Below are positions 1 to 10,699 of a stretch of 64,000 nucleotides of DNA, piece after piece. The notes beneath the pieces were generated by a model, which was not told where the DNA came from, did no database searches, and was given only the letters and a program-made list of their open reading frames with translations. This stretch comes from Caprella mutica (taxonomy: Eukaryota > Arthropoda > Malacostraca > Amphipoda > Caprellidae): assembly GCA_947561585.1 (NCBI GenBank), contig CANNZV010002610.1, forward strand, positions 1 through 64,000, read 5' to 3'. The position numbers and the translations under genes were made by a program. Each line of letters starts with the position of its first letter. The first letter of the stretch is position 1.

Positions 1-67
1 GGGAGATGAACGCACAGGTGCTGTCACATAGTGATGAAAGTGAAAACGAAGAGGCAGATAATCACTG
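1..67 (+). CDS. Putative penultimate coding exon of an unidentified gene (partial)
   Basis: Reading from base 3 the frame is open and acidic (ends with residues SDESENEEADNH) and runs to a strong splice donor, CACTG then GTAAGAG, with the exon ending at 67. Joined to the acceptor at 1838-1839 the frame continues W-S-H-R-Q and stops at 1853-1855, so this would be the C-terminus of a protein whose upstream part lies outside the window. The acidic Ser/Glu tail is typical of disordered C-termini and gives no family. The donor sequence is the seed of the satellite that fills the following intron. Seen: open frame, donor, acceptor and in-frame stop. Inferred: that it is transcribed. The exon is short, so the call could be chance. 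Confidence 0.4.
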
Positions 68-1788
68 GTAAGAGAGCTAAATAATCACTGGTAAGAGAGG
101 TAAATAATCACTGGTAAGAGAGGTAAATAGTCACTGGTAAGAGAGGTAAATAATCACTGGTAAGAGAGGTAAATAATCACTGGTAAGAGAAGTAAATAAT
201 CACTGGTAAGAGAGGTAAATAATCACTGGTAAGAGAGGTAAATAATCACTGGTAAGAGAGCTAAATAATCACTGGTAAGAGAGCTAAATAATCACTGGTA
301 AGAGAGGTAAATAATCACTGGTAAGAGAGCTAAATAATCACTGGTAAGAGAGGTAAATAATCACTGGTAAGAGATGTAAATAATCACTGGTAAGAGAGGT
401 AAATAATCACTGGTAAGAGAAGTAAATAATCACTGGTAAGAGAGGTAAATAATCACTAATAAGAGAGGTAAATAATCACTGGTAAGAGAGGTAAATAATC
501 ACTGGTAAGAGAGGTAAATAATCACTGGTAAGAGAAGTAAATAATCACTGGTAAGAGAGGTAAATAATCACTGGTAAGAGAGGTAAATAATCACTGGTAA
601 GAGAGGTAAATAATCACTGGTAAGAGAAGTAAATAATCACTGGTAAGAGAGGTAAATAATCACTGGTAAGAGAGGTAAATAATCACTGGTAAGAGAGGTA
701 AATAATCACTGGTAAGAGAGGTAAATAATCACTGGTAAGAGAGGTAAATAATCACTGGTAAGAGAAGTAAATAATCACTGGTAAGAGAGGTAAATAATCA
801 CTGGTAAGAGAAGTAAATAATCACTGGTAAGAGAGGTAAATAATCACTGGTAAGAGAGGTAAATAATCACTGGTAAGAGAGGTAAATAATCACTGGTAAG
901 AGAGGTAAATAATCACTGGTAAGAGAGGTAAATAATCACTGGTAAGAGAAGTAAATAATCACTGGTAAGAGAGGTAAATAATCACTGGTAAGAGAGGTAA
1001 ATAATCACTGGTAAGAGAGGTAAATAATCACTGGTAAGAGAAGTAAATAATCACTGGTAAGAGAGGTAAATAATCACTGGTAAGAGAGGTAAATAATCAC
1101 TGGTAAGAGAGGTAAATAATCACTGGTAAGAGAGGTAAATAATCACTGGTAAGAGAGGTAAATAATCACTGGTAAGAGAAGTAAATAATCACTGGTAAGA
1201 GAGGTAAATAATCACTGGTAAGAGAAGTAAATAATCACTGGTAAGAGAGGTAAATAATCACTGGTAAGAGAGGTAAATAATCACTGGTAAGAGAGGTAAA
1301 TAATCACTGGTAAGAGAGGTAAATAATCACTGGTAAGAGAGGTAAATAATCACTGGTAAGAGAGGTAAATAATCACTGGTAAGAGAGGTAAATAATCACT
1401 GGTAAGAGAGGTAAATAATCACTGGTAAGAGAGGTAAATAATCACTGGTAAGAGAGGTAAATAATCACTGGTAAGAGAAGTAAATAATCACTGGTAAGAG
1501 AGGTAAATAATCACTGGTAAGAGAAGTAAATAATCACTGGTAAGAGAGGTAAATAATCACTGGTAAGAGAGGTAAATAATCACTGGTAAGAGAGGTAAAT
1601 AATCACTGGTAAGAGAGGTAAATAATCACTGGTAAGAGAGGTAAATAATCACTGGTAAGAGAGGTAAATAATCACTGGTAAGAGAGGTAAATAATCACTG
1701 GTAAGAGAGGTAAATAATCACTGGTAAGAGAGGTAAATAATCACTGGTAAAAGAGGTAAATAATCACTGGTAAGAGAGGTAAATAATC
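58..1788 (+). repeat. 23-bp tandem satellite built from a splice-donor sequence
   Basis: About 75 head-to-tail copies of a 23-bp unit made of AATAATCACTG followed by GTAAGAGAGGTA. Every unit carries the donor-like CTG/GTAAGA. Most differences are at one site (GAGGTA, GAAGTA, GAGCTA or GATGTA). The GAAGTA variants at about 535, 627, 765, 811, 949, 1041, 1179 and 1225 recur with spacings of 4, 6, 2 and 6 units, giving an 18-unit (414-bp) higher-order period. The array ends at an inverted joint (AATAATCAGTGATTATT). Confidence 0.97.
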
Positions 1789-1817
1789 AGTGATTATTCA
1801 ATCACAAACCTACCCAC

Positions 1818-1855
1818 AACACGTTTTTTCTTCCTATAGGTCGCATCGTCAGTAA
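1818..1855 (+). CDS. Putative splice acceptor and terminal coding exon
   Basis: A strong pyrimidine tract (GTTTTTTCTTCCTATAG) ends in AG at 1838-1839. The exon then starts at 1840 and, in the frame of the exon at 1-67, reads W(split)-S-H-R-Q and a TAA at 1853-1855. Coding bases are therefore 1840-1855. This would close a gene whose last intron (68-1839) is almost wholly the 23-bp satellite. The terminal exon is only five codons, so it rests on the quality of the splice sites. Confidence 0.35.
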
Positions 1856-2328
1856 TATAAATAGAAATGTTCCTTATTTAAACTAGTAAGTCATGCCTAG
1901 TAGTATAATCGTGAAGTTTATTTATCTCAACCAAACCTCAAAGGCATCAAACACAAGCCTCTCAATCAGATCTTTCATTTGTTCCCTCTATGTCTATGGT
2001 ACTCTCTTCTCTAAACCTATCCACCCAAATTTCATTGGCATTACAAATATAATATGGTAATTTAATTTAATTTTCTATACATTTATAATTGTATACTACG
2101 TTTCATGGTTTTTGGGCAGATGGATAATTTTTGGCGATAAAATTTGTTAAATTTGATATTTTGATTCGAATTTGTCAGTAAATAAGAGAATAATTTTTGA
2201 AAAAGATCCGTTTTTTTAATACTCAAAATGTGTCATTTTTCCGTTTTTACACGGTGCCTAGTCCTTGTGCAGACTTTTTACGCCGACTAATAAAAAAGAC
2301 TTGCCGTCCTTGTCTTTCTTAGACTGAA
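1856..2328. other. No gene seen; possible 3' UTR then AT-rich DNA
   Basis: AT-rich sequence with no convincing frame. If the exon at 1840-1855 is real, the first part is its 3' UTR. No canonical AATAAA was found close behind the stop. Confidence 0.5.
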
Positions 2329-3073
2329 ATGGCTAACATAGCATCAATGCTTGATGAGAGACTATGTATTAAAAATATTCAAGACAATTTTGTCCGTGAC
2401 CCACGTACGATGAAGGAGTTTATTAACGATACCCTGAAGAAAAACAACCCGCTGTAGAAAACTAAAACGCACTACCTCTCGTTTCACCAGTTACCAGACC
2501 TCACTCAACGATGAACATAAGAAATTAAGGTTACTTTGGGCTGAGAAGTATCTTAAGTCTGATTTCCAAACAATACTCATCACAGACGATATGTGTGACA
2601 CTTCTGACCGCCCTGACGGTTCGGCTAAGACTTGGCTCCCTCAATCCTCACCACATTGCCAAGGAATTCGATGTCAACATGAGAGTGAAGATGTTTTGGG
2701 AAGGGATCATTTGGAATTTGTTCATTGGCTGAAAAGGAAACCTGCTGCGTTCAAAAAATGTGGAAGGTCATTTTCATGCATGACAACAGGCAGCTGTGAA
2801 TTTCCTGAGGAGGAATAAGTTCGTCGATGACAATCTAATGGTATGGTCCATGTCTATCTCTAGATTTAAACACAATTGAAATTCTTAAATCCATCCTGAA
2901 GCAGAATGTGTATGTGGGAGGACGTCTGTTTTCGTGTCGAAAAGTAACTCTGGAAAGAAAATGAAGACTCCTGTAAGATGATAACGTCTGATACAATTCA
3001 GAAATCGACAGATTCGACAGATAAGCGTCTATTGAAAGTGGTGGAAGAGAGGGTAAACCAAACTGGATATTAA
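2329..3073 (+). pseudogene. Degenerate Tc1-like (DD34E group) transposase
   Basis: Starts MANIASMLDERLCIKNIQ and runs to a premature stop at about 2456. After frameshifts, Tc1-type segments follow: LNDEHKKLRLLWAEKYLKSD and an ILITDD block around the first catalytic Asp (about 2515-2590), then IFMHDN near 2770-2787 (second catalytic Asp region), then DLNTIEILKSILKQN near 2866-2910 (the catalytic Glu region), ending VNQTGY and TAA at 3071-3073. The order and spacing fit the catalytic core of Tc1/mariner transposases. Several frameshifts and stops make it inactive. The stretch 2591-2818 is open but only part of this remnant. I could not define terminal inverted repeats. Confident as a transposase remnant, less so about the exact subgroup. 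Confidence 0.75.
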
Positions 3074-6000
3074 CTTAAAATTGAAGGTTTTGGACAATTT
3101 TGCAGTTTTCCGTTGGATTTGTCATCTTTAATTGAAATAATATTGTTGTGTAAAATAAATACCCTTGAACTTCATTATCATTTTTACAATACATTTTTTT
3201 CCATCTATCCATGCATTTTAATTGTGATACAAAAGACCGTGGTACACTGAAAATGGGTAACTATTAGTAAAACGGCTGTAAAATCCAAAATATTTTTCGA
3301 ATCATTTTTAAATTTATTCACAATGTAGAAGAATATTTCCTAGAATATCCAAGACTATAACTATCAAGTTAAACCTATTTCATCACACAAAAAAAACATA
3401 TATGCCCGAACACGTGAAACGTAGTGTATAACAGTATTTAACAAAAACATTACAGCGAGAGCTGATACTGAGACTAAAGAGCTTTAAATGTAGTGTGAAA
3501 GTGGAGACATGGATTACGGGATGATCTGCCCGAAACAGTCTAAAAGAACAGTCTAAAACAAAGAGGCACACACCACAAGCTCATTAGATAATGGAGAGTC
3601 TATTGGCTAGAGCTGAACAGGTAGCGTGGTGGACGACTGCTATCCGCAGCTTTTAAGGAAACTGGAGTGTGGTTGAATGAGATACCAAAGGGCCTGAGGG
3701 TGGGCAGTGCTTTAAGAATGGGTCGGAGGACGGCAAGGGATTAGGTGAATCTAGTATTTAGGACTGAGCGCCATACCATAGGCAAGAAACAATGAATGAG
3801 TTTGAAAGACGATATTTACACTGAGCATGACTGTTTTCAGTGCTTAAAACTCCTAGACTAGACAAAGGTGATGGTAAGGGACCAGCCTCTAATACCGTTT
3901 TTCATTCTAATTTGGGAATACATGTATTCATACATGTGTATTTGCACCAATGGTAGCAGGATCAGGTCCCAGAGCCATAAACGACCTGAAGACATACTCA
4001 GCTCAAGGTTATTCTTGCACTTTTGGCCAATTTCTTTCAAAACGGCAGGAGTATAATGCAGCACAGTCTCCTCAATCATGTAAAACATAGGAAAACTCTT
4101 TGTTGACTCCATGAACAATCAAAGGTAGTCTTTGGGATTCCAGCAGCGAATAACGCTGGCGATTCAGAATCTTTCAAAGGGAAGTTTTTAGAGTCAAATA
4201 GCGTGTTATTTCTATCGTTTATGGTTACTCACAGCCCCAACGGTGGATCTAGCTTCAACCATGGAATCATTGAGCTTTTTCTTAGCAAATGTATCGCCAA
4301 GTGTAGAATGTGTAGTCAGGAAAATCAATAATTCACTTGCAGCTATCAAGATTTTTTTATTCAGAAATATATTTTGGGTATTTAGGTCATGTCTTTTTGA
4401 ATGAATAATAGTGATAATCACTAACTGATTCACTCTGGAGATCTCCTCGATGATGAAAAAAGCGACGATTGTTACACCAGCACATGCAGCATGAATTAAA
4501 TACGACAATTAGTCAACTGCCTCCACAGTGAGTATGTTCTCATCGAATCAAATGAAAACATGGTTGTACATCTCCTCTAACATTATTTTACCTCTAGCAC
4601 TTAGTTTCTGCTTTGACGCTAATGAAATTAGCTGTTAGAATTTACTTTCTCTATGCACTAAGAATTGTAAATCCATTTTGATTATTCTGTGTGCAGACGA
4701 TTTTCCTTTGAGAATTAGTTAACTGCTTTGAGAATTTAGTTAGTTACCAGCTAGCAAAGTGGTTAGGTAGAGATTGACTGCTTTCAACACAGTATGCGGT
4801 TGGTGGAAGATTTACTAGTACCTGTGTATCGTTGTCAAACATATATTTTACTGGTTTGTTATATCGTGGCTGCTTATTGTACCAGTCCTCAAGGTTAGTG
4901 TATTTCTCACGAATTCTTTGGACGTTTTAATGTTAAGAGTACTTTTAATAAGCGAATGAGACAACAGATACCTGTGCAGCACACAAATCACAATGCCACG
5001 TTTAAGGAATGGGATGAAAATTTTAATCTACGAAAAAAGCATAACCAACGAATGAATATTAACAAACTAAGATTAGCGTGGAAATGCACTAGGGAGTTTC
5101 TTTTGTAGAAACAAGAGAAGGGAAAGCCTTTGCTCTTTAACTACCTGTCTGTCCGATAGGTGAAAGTAACGTTAGTTAGTTCCCTCTGCATCATTAGCAT
5201 AGATTTTATCGCCTCGAATTACAATCATTTCAGTCGCAACTGTTAAGCTAATGGAGATTTCAAAGAATAGTTACGCTGCAGAAAACATAACACAGAAAGA
5301 ACAATAAGCAAATAAACGATCAAATTTAATTAAATGAAAAATAAAATGTTGAATAAACGAAAAATAAATGAATAAAGGACAATGTTGAAAGTAGAACCTG
5401 GTGAGACATTTTAATTGAGCTGACGTCATCTTATAGAAAATTAGAGTACAGACTGAATAATTCGACTAATTTCCCTAGAGTAATGAAGCGCAATCAAGAG
5501 TAGATATATTTGTTTGTGTCTGCCCAATTGGAAAATAGAGAACAAATAATAAAATAATATGCTGTAGCTTTAGTGCGATAGCTAATCTATCTTTAATTCA
5601 ATTAAAAACAATTTACAATCTGAAATGAAAATTATATGTGTGACTAAAATGAACTTTCAAAAACATCAACCAATTGAAAATAATTTAAAGATTGTCACCA
5701 TTATTGAACTTTAATAATTCAAAACTAGAATATAGTTGAATAATAATCTAGAAATAACAGGTTCGTTAAAAAGTTGATAATTCAATTTATAGATATAACA
5801 TATAGATATAAGTAATAATAGTGGAGAAACCCGTTATTTCGATGGGGAAGTATGGCAATAGTTTTACATACTTATTTAACACAATACCTTCACAATGTAA
5901 ACTATATATTCATCATAGGGAAAAATATAAACAAATAGTTATCTCAAACACTATAAATCAGTGGCAAAGTAGGTTTGATTTCTTTGTTGTTTGAACAACA

Positions 6001-6229
6001 TTCATATCCCTATGTGAACTATAGGGATAAGGACATGATATAAAATACTCTGAACACTTTCTAAAAGGACATTATATTGTATGGTATACTATTCGAAAAA
6101 TAAATCCATTTTTTCCTATTGGTCAGCATATAGTAACAAACTATTAAAAACTGATAAAAAAAATTAAATTGGTAAGATAAAAGAACATATTACTCCATAT
6201 AACATACTACAAAATAACTTACTATAAAG
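3074..6229. other. No supported gene
   Basis: AT-rich, with a few short open frames. Two minus-strand frames (3858-4118 and 4212-4508) are fairly long for this composition but show no family motif. Near 3490-3560 the plus strand could read LRDDLPETV, which faintly recalls the C-terminal end of LINE reverse-transcriptase proteins. That is too short to call. Confidence 0.5.
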
Positions 6230-6247
6230 ATGAAGAATTCGATTCCT

Positions 6248-6325
6248 TATTGGGAATCGAACTCTAGACCTCAGTACGGTAGACCAACACTCCAAGTCCA
6301 GACCATTACACTGCGGGTGTGTGGA
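6248..6325 (-). repeat. tRNA-like sequence (SINE head or tRNA pseudogene)
   Basis: On the minus strand the block reads like a tRNA-derived unit: GCAGTGTAATGGTCTGGACT resembles a box-A region, and about 35 bases on GAGTTCGATTCCC (plus 6253-6265) matches a box B (GGTTCGANTCC). I cannot fold a clean four-arm cloverleaf, so a tRNA-derived SINE head or dead tRNA is more likely than a working tRNA. Confidence 0.4.
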
Positions 6326-6425
6326 ACAACAGGGCTGTGGTTACGATGTTTCACGTACAGGACTGTATTCTGGAGGACAGAATCCTACTCCATATCTCTG
6401 AAACATGTCCTAATTGATGGGTAGA

Positions 6426-6776
6426 CCATGCAATCTTATTCGGCAGTGTCAAATGAAATCAGTTTAATGACCTATTTTAAAGTTTGGAACTCATCAAATA
6501 AAATTCTTGTTACTCAAAATAGTAGTTGTTGAAAATGTAGAATTTAAGTTTTTTATTAAAATTGATTGATGAGCATCAATAGAAACGAAATCTTAAAACC
6601 GCCCAATCCATTTTTCAAACAGAGGAGCTGTAATTGGTGAAGAATTTCGTTCTTGGTGAGCTTACAAACCACACAGAATAAAGTTACACCAGATTCGACC
6701 CTTCACATGCAAAACTCCTGTATTCAAGAACCAATTTTCAGTAACAGTTTTCAGACCAGTGAAAAGTTATTATTTT
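6426..6776. other. No gene seen
   Basis: AT-rich spacer without a recognisable frame or repeat. Confidence 0.5.
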
Positions 6777-6870
6777 AGTAGGGGTTTAACGTCTGCTTGG
6801 GCCATATCATTGACCGTGGATATCGCTGACATCAAGAGGAAATTAACTACAAGGGAGACAAGTTATGAAC
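6777..6870 (+). repeat. Dispersed repeat family A, copy 1
   Basis: Carries the core shared with copies near 8108, 24250 and 54918: TAGGGGTTTAACGTCTGCTT, then a GGCCATATC block, then GACRTCA and AGGAAnTTAA. The family type is unknown. The shared core and divergent flanks suggest an old interspersed element. Confidence 0.6.
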
Positions 6871-7559
6871 TTCTGATGCTGTACTTTATTGATATTTCAT
6901 TGAAATCAACAACTCAGTACATTCCAGAGTAAACTTTGCTACATAGTGTAACAAACGGGTGATTTTAGTTCCCCTTTCTGCTACAATGCAGGTTATGTCC
7001 AAGATGTATTTTATTCCAAAGACGTGCAACTGTTCTCCTCTTGGATTTCAACCTCAGCGACTTTTAGCTTTGAGTCGTAATTGAGAAAGTTTCGAATGGT
7101 AGCTCAAATAACAGTGTCACTTCCTTCCCCTTTCGATAAGAAAAAACATTTTGATCTATTAAGAGGACGGGGAGTGCGAGTAATAAGCCACTTACTCCTA
7201 GTGGTAGAACAGCTAGGTATTGAACAAAACTTTTACCCAATTCAATAATTTGAACAAAACTGTAAGCAAATTGAATAAAATAATCAGATAATTATGAAAG
7301 GGAGTTCCTTTTTACCATAGGATGAAACATTTTGATTTCCAATTTTCCAATCAAACAAAAATTATGTATATTTTGCCAATTTTACATGTATGTAATAATG
7401 CATAGAAATAAAATAATTCTCTATTCCTCTAATACTCATTGGGTGAAGTAGACACATAGAGACATGTGTACCAATCAATGTCCTTCAGCCTCAACCCGTT
7501 TGGTGTGTGCTATATAATAATATACTGCATTACACGACTATAGCACTGATATAACATAC
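6871..7559. other. No gene seen
   Basis: AT-rich spacer, nothing recognised. Confidence 0.5.
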
Positions 7560-7581
7560 ATTGCATGTGTGCTATATGTAC

Positions 7582-7757
7582 CAGACACTGCCTGATATAA
7601 CAGACAGTTTCTGTTATATCAGGCAGTGTCTGATAGAAGATACAATGTCTGATATAACAGACAGTGTCTTATATAACATACAGTGTCTGTTATATCAGAC
7701 ACTGTTTGTTATAACAAACAGTGTCTGTTATAACAAACAGACTCTGATATAAAGCTG
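7582..7757. repeat. Clustered inverted repeats (hairpin-forming)
   Basis: A perfect 22-bp inverted repeat has arms at 7582-7603 and 7611-7632 and a 7-base loop. Further alternating blocks of CTGATATAACAGACAGTG and CTGTTATATCAGACACTG follow to about 7757. The open frame across 7561-7752 is a by-product of the repeat. Confidence 0.85.
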
Positions 7758-8105
7758 ATAGCAGCTTCAATTACTTAATGAGATACAGAATAAGTAATGA
7801 TCGTCAAATGCATTTACAATGTCAAAGTCACTGCAAAATAAAGAGTAAGTTACATTAAATCATATTGCAGGTGGTTCAGTAAAAGATTATATCTATTCAG
7901 ATCAAAATTAGTGAAGGAGAAGATTAATTGTGATAATGAGACAACAAGATAAACACAGGAACAAAATTTAATTGCATCAATAACAATATTGCGATAATGA
8001 TAGTATAGTTTATTCTATTTATTTCTAGTTTTGCTCTCTTCAAATATACTTTTCACATGTCACAACTGTACCATTAACATGTTTTGAAACGATGGGATAT
8101 TTTAT
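7758..8105. other. No gene seen
   Basis: AT-rich spacer, nothing recognised. Confidence 0.5.
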
Positions 8106-8107
8106 CC

Positions 8108-8330
8108 ATTAGGGGTATAACGTCTGTTTCGAAAACAAAGGCCATATAGTGAACTACGATAGGAAATTAAATACAAGGAACTTGAAGAATCAGTTAGAAA
8201 GGAAAGAGGTTCCATGAAATAAGTCATCTTATTTCATGCAGAAAAGCTACTCCGGGAATGAAGTCACTTACCAAGGATCGTGATGAAAAGGGACAAAAGC
8301 ACCGGTGGCTGGACTCACGGATGGAAGAGG
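8108..8330 (+). repeat. Dispersed repeat family A, copy 2 (longer)
   Basis: Begins TAGGGGTATAACGTCTGTTT and shares GGCCATAT, AGGAAATTAA, CAGTTAGAAAGGAAAG and AAGCTACTCCGgGAAT blocks with the copy at 24250-24575, so the family extends at least 200 bp beyond the core. Confidence 0.6.
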
Positions 8331-9004
8331 AAAATGAAGAGGTGATAGTAAATGATGCCTACGAGTCTGCCTAACACAAAATCTGAGACCTCGTAGTTGA
8401 AGAGCATAACCCTAGCCCTATCCAGATGATTAAAAATGCAGAAAGAAGCAGAAAAGAACACCCCCTTCTGATTCGCCTAATAGCCTAACCCAAATAGTAC
8501 CTGGAAATTTCAGTTCCATTTTAAATACTCATAACTCATTAACTAGTGAGAATTATTCAACGAAGTTAATCTTAAAACATGCACGAATTTGAAACTTAGA
8601 AAATCACGAAATCTCAAGAATCTCCCAACATTATTTAGGCCGCTATAAGGAAACAGGTATATGTATCAATACTATGTACTTGCATTTGAATGTAATATAG
8701 ATTCAGCAACAGGCACTGTACCAGTATATCACATTCTGTAGCAAATATAACGGTGCTAATTCTACAATTGTTTCATTTCCAGTTCAAGTTCAATTTTACT
8801 GAAATATGTAAATAGTATTAAAATAAAATATAATTCAATTTAAATTATTAGATCAAGTTTCTGTTTATTTTGTAGGTAATCTTTTAGATGGAATTACTAC
8901 ATCTCTCACTTGATAGATCTTTACCTGGTAGTTGCTAAGGAAGTTACTTGTTCATTCAAATGACTATATATCACAGGTGACTACTTCAAATCAATTAGTC
9001 ACAA
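8331..9004. other. No gene seen
   Basis: Spacer without a recognisable gene. Confidence 0.5.
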
Positions 9005-9294
9005 TAGAATAATCATTAGATTATTTTAATAGCCATTAGATTATTCTAATAACCATTAGATTATTCTAATAACCATTAGATTATTCTAATAACCATTAGA
9101 TTATTCTAATAATCATTAGATTATTCTAATAATCATTAGATTATTCTAATAACCATTAGATTATTCTAATAATCATTAGATTATTCTAATAATCATTAGA
9201 TTATTCTAATAATCATTAGATTATTCTATTAACCATTAGATTATTCTAATAACCATTAGATTATTCTAATAATCATTAGATTATTCTAATAATC
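9005..9294. repeat. 20-bp tandem repeat
   Basis: About 14 copies of ATTAGATTATTCTAATAACC, with ACC/ATC variants. Each unit holds a partial palindrome (TTAGATTATTCTAA), so single strands can fold. Confidence 0.95.
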
Positions 9295-9304
9295 ATACAC
9301 ACTA

Positions 9305-10166
9305 GGGTGGGCCAAAAAATTGGGGTTCCAGGCAAACTTCAGAATCTCCATATGGAATAGTTATAATAAGTTGGTACGTTATAAAAGAACATTGCATGCC
9401 AATTTCCATGCCATTTCTGGATATGTTTGAGTTGCCCCGAGCCCTTTTTGTGAAATATATTACTATTACAATATTTCACTTAAAATTTTGCTTTTAGAGC
9501 AATCATGCTGTTATTGTGATAAAATAGAAGTAATTTGATTATCAAAATAACCTAGTGAATTGTATTGATTTCATTTTATAAAAGAATTTATTAATATTTT
9601 CGTATTGCAATAATTTCGAATTTACTCGAATTTTAGCAATTAAGTAATAACACATGCAATTTGCTTTGTCAACTTTTTTTGAATTACCAAGTGTACCAAA
9701 TATTGAAATGTTGGTTTATTAATCAATTATTATTGTTTTTTTTATCAATTTGTTGCATATAATACTCTTCATTATGTTCTTCATTGAGCACCAGACCTTC
9801 ATAAGTGTGGATCACTACACTGACTACAGTCTCCATCGGTGCCTAAATTCGAACAATTTGGAGGGGTGGAGGAAACTGTAAACATTGTCGTACCTGTCTG
9901 ATTTTCCGGCACAGACACAAAAAAAAAGCTCTTCTCAAGCTATCTTCCTATTCTAAATGATAATAAATCAGAGTTTATGAGTTTTTTGCCAAAATATAGT
10001 AAAAATCACCAAAAACCTTACTTTTCTGAAATTTGAATCGCGTGGGGGCAACTGTTAATCATGTCAGAATTCACTCAAATTTCAGTACACGTACCTTTAC
10101 TTGTCATATCAACTTTATATCACTATTCCATAAGTAAAATCCAAAACATTATTTTTTGGCCCACCC
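9305..10166. mobile_element. 862-bp non-autonomous TA-flanked transposon
   Basis: Terminal inverted repeats of 16 bp (GGGTGGGCCAAAAAAT) start at 9305 and end at 10166, each flanked by TA, the target duplication of the Tc1/mariner superfamily. The interior has no coding frame and no visible transposase. Being longer than most MITEs, it may be a deletion derivative of a larger element. Ends and duplication are seen directly; the superfamily is inferred from TA and TIR form. Confidence 0.8.
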
Positions 10167-10344
10167 TAATACACATCCACTATATAGACTATAGAGTATA
10201 GAGGCTTGCTTGTGCCACATAAAAACGACATAGAATTTCATCCTATGGAGAAATCTATGTCAAATTAGTTATGTTGCAGATACCAGTAAACCTTCACAAG
10301 GCAACTAGAACTAGTTTGGAAGACTAGTGTCAGAGGAATAGAGA

Positions 10345-10416
10345 GGGGAAGTTACGAATTATCGGTCAGTTTCACATTAAAACTATTTAATGATTATTTT
10401 ATTTAAATACTTACCC
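10345..10416. mobile_element. MITE family 1, 72-bp deletion copy
   Basis: The left end reads GGGGAAGTTACGAATTATCGG plus GTTTCACAT, and the right end CTTACCC before TA at 10417. The middle is lost. The family is defined by the fuller copies at 14295, 48575 and 49694. Confidence 0.65.
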
Positions 10417-10699
10417 TATAGGCCGATACCTTCACTAATATTAGAATATAATATTTAATTATATCCCATATCACTCAGAGAAAGGTTTAGTTATAAAGAA
10501 TATTATTTAGAAATGACAAAGCTATTATTCTTGTTAAATGATAGTTGATTGTGCGAATTAATTACCACAGTGTAGTCGATACATCTTAGTACAATAATAA
10601 GTCTTGGTAGATAGTGAAGTGTGTACAGGGGGAGGGACCAACAGCCTGGAAAGTTAGAGAAAAAAAGAAGAAGACGACAACCCGGACATACGAACAGTA

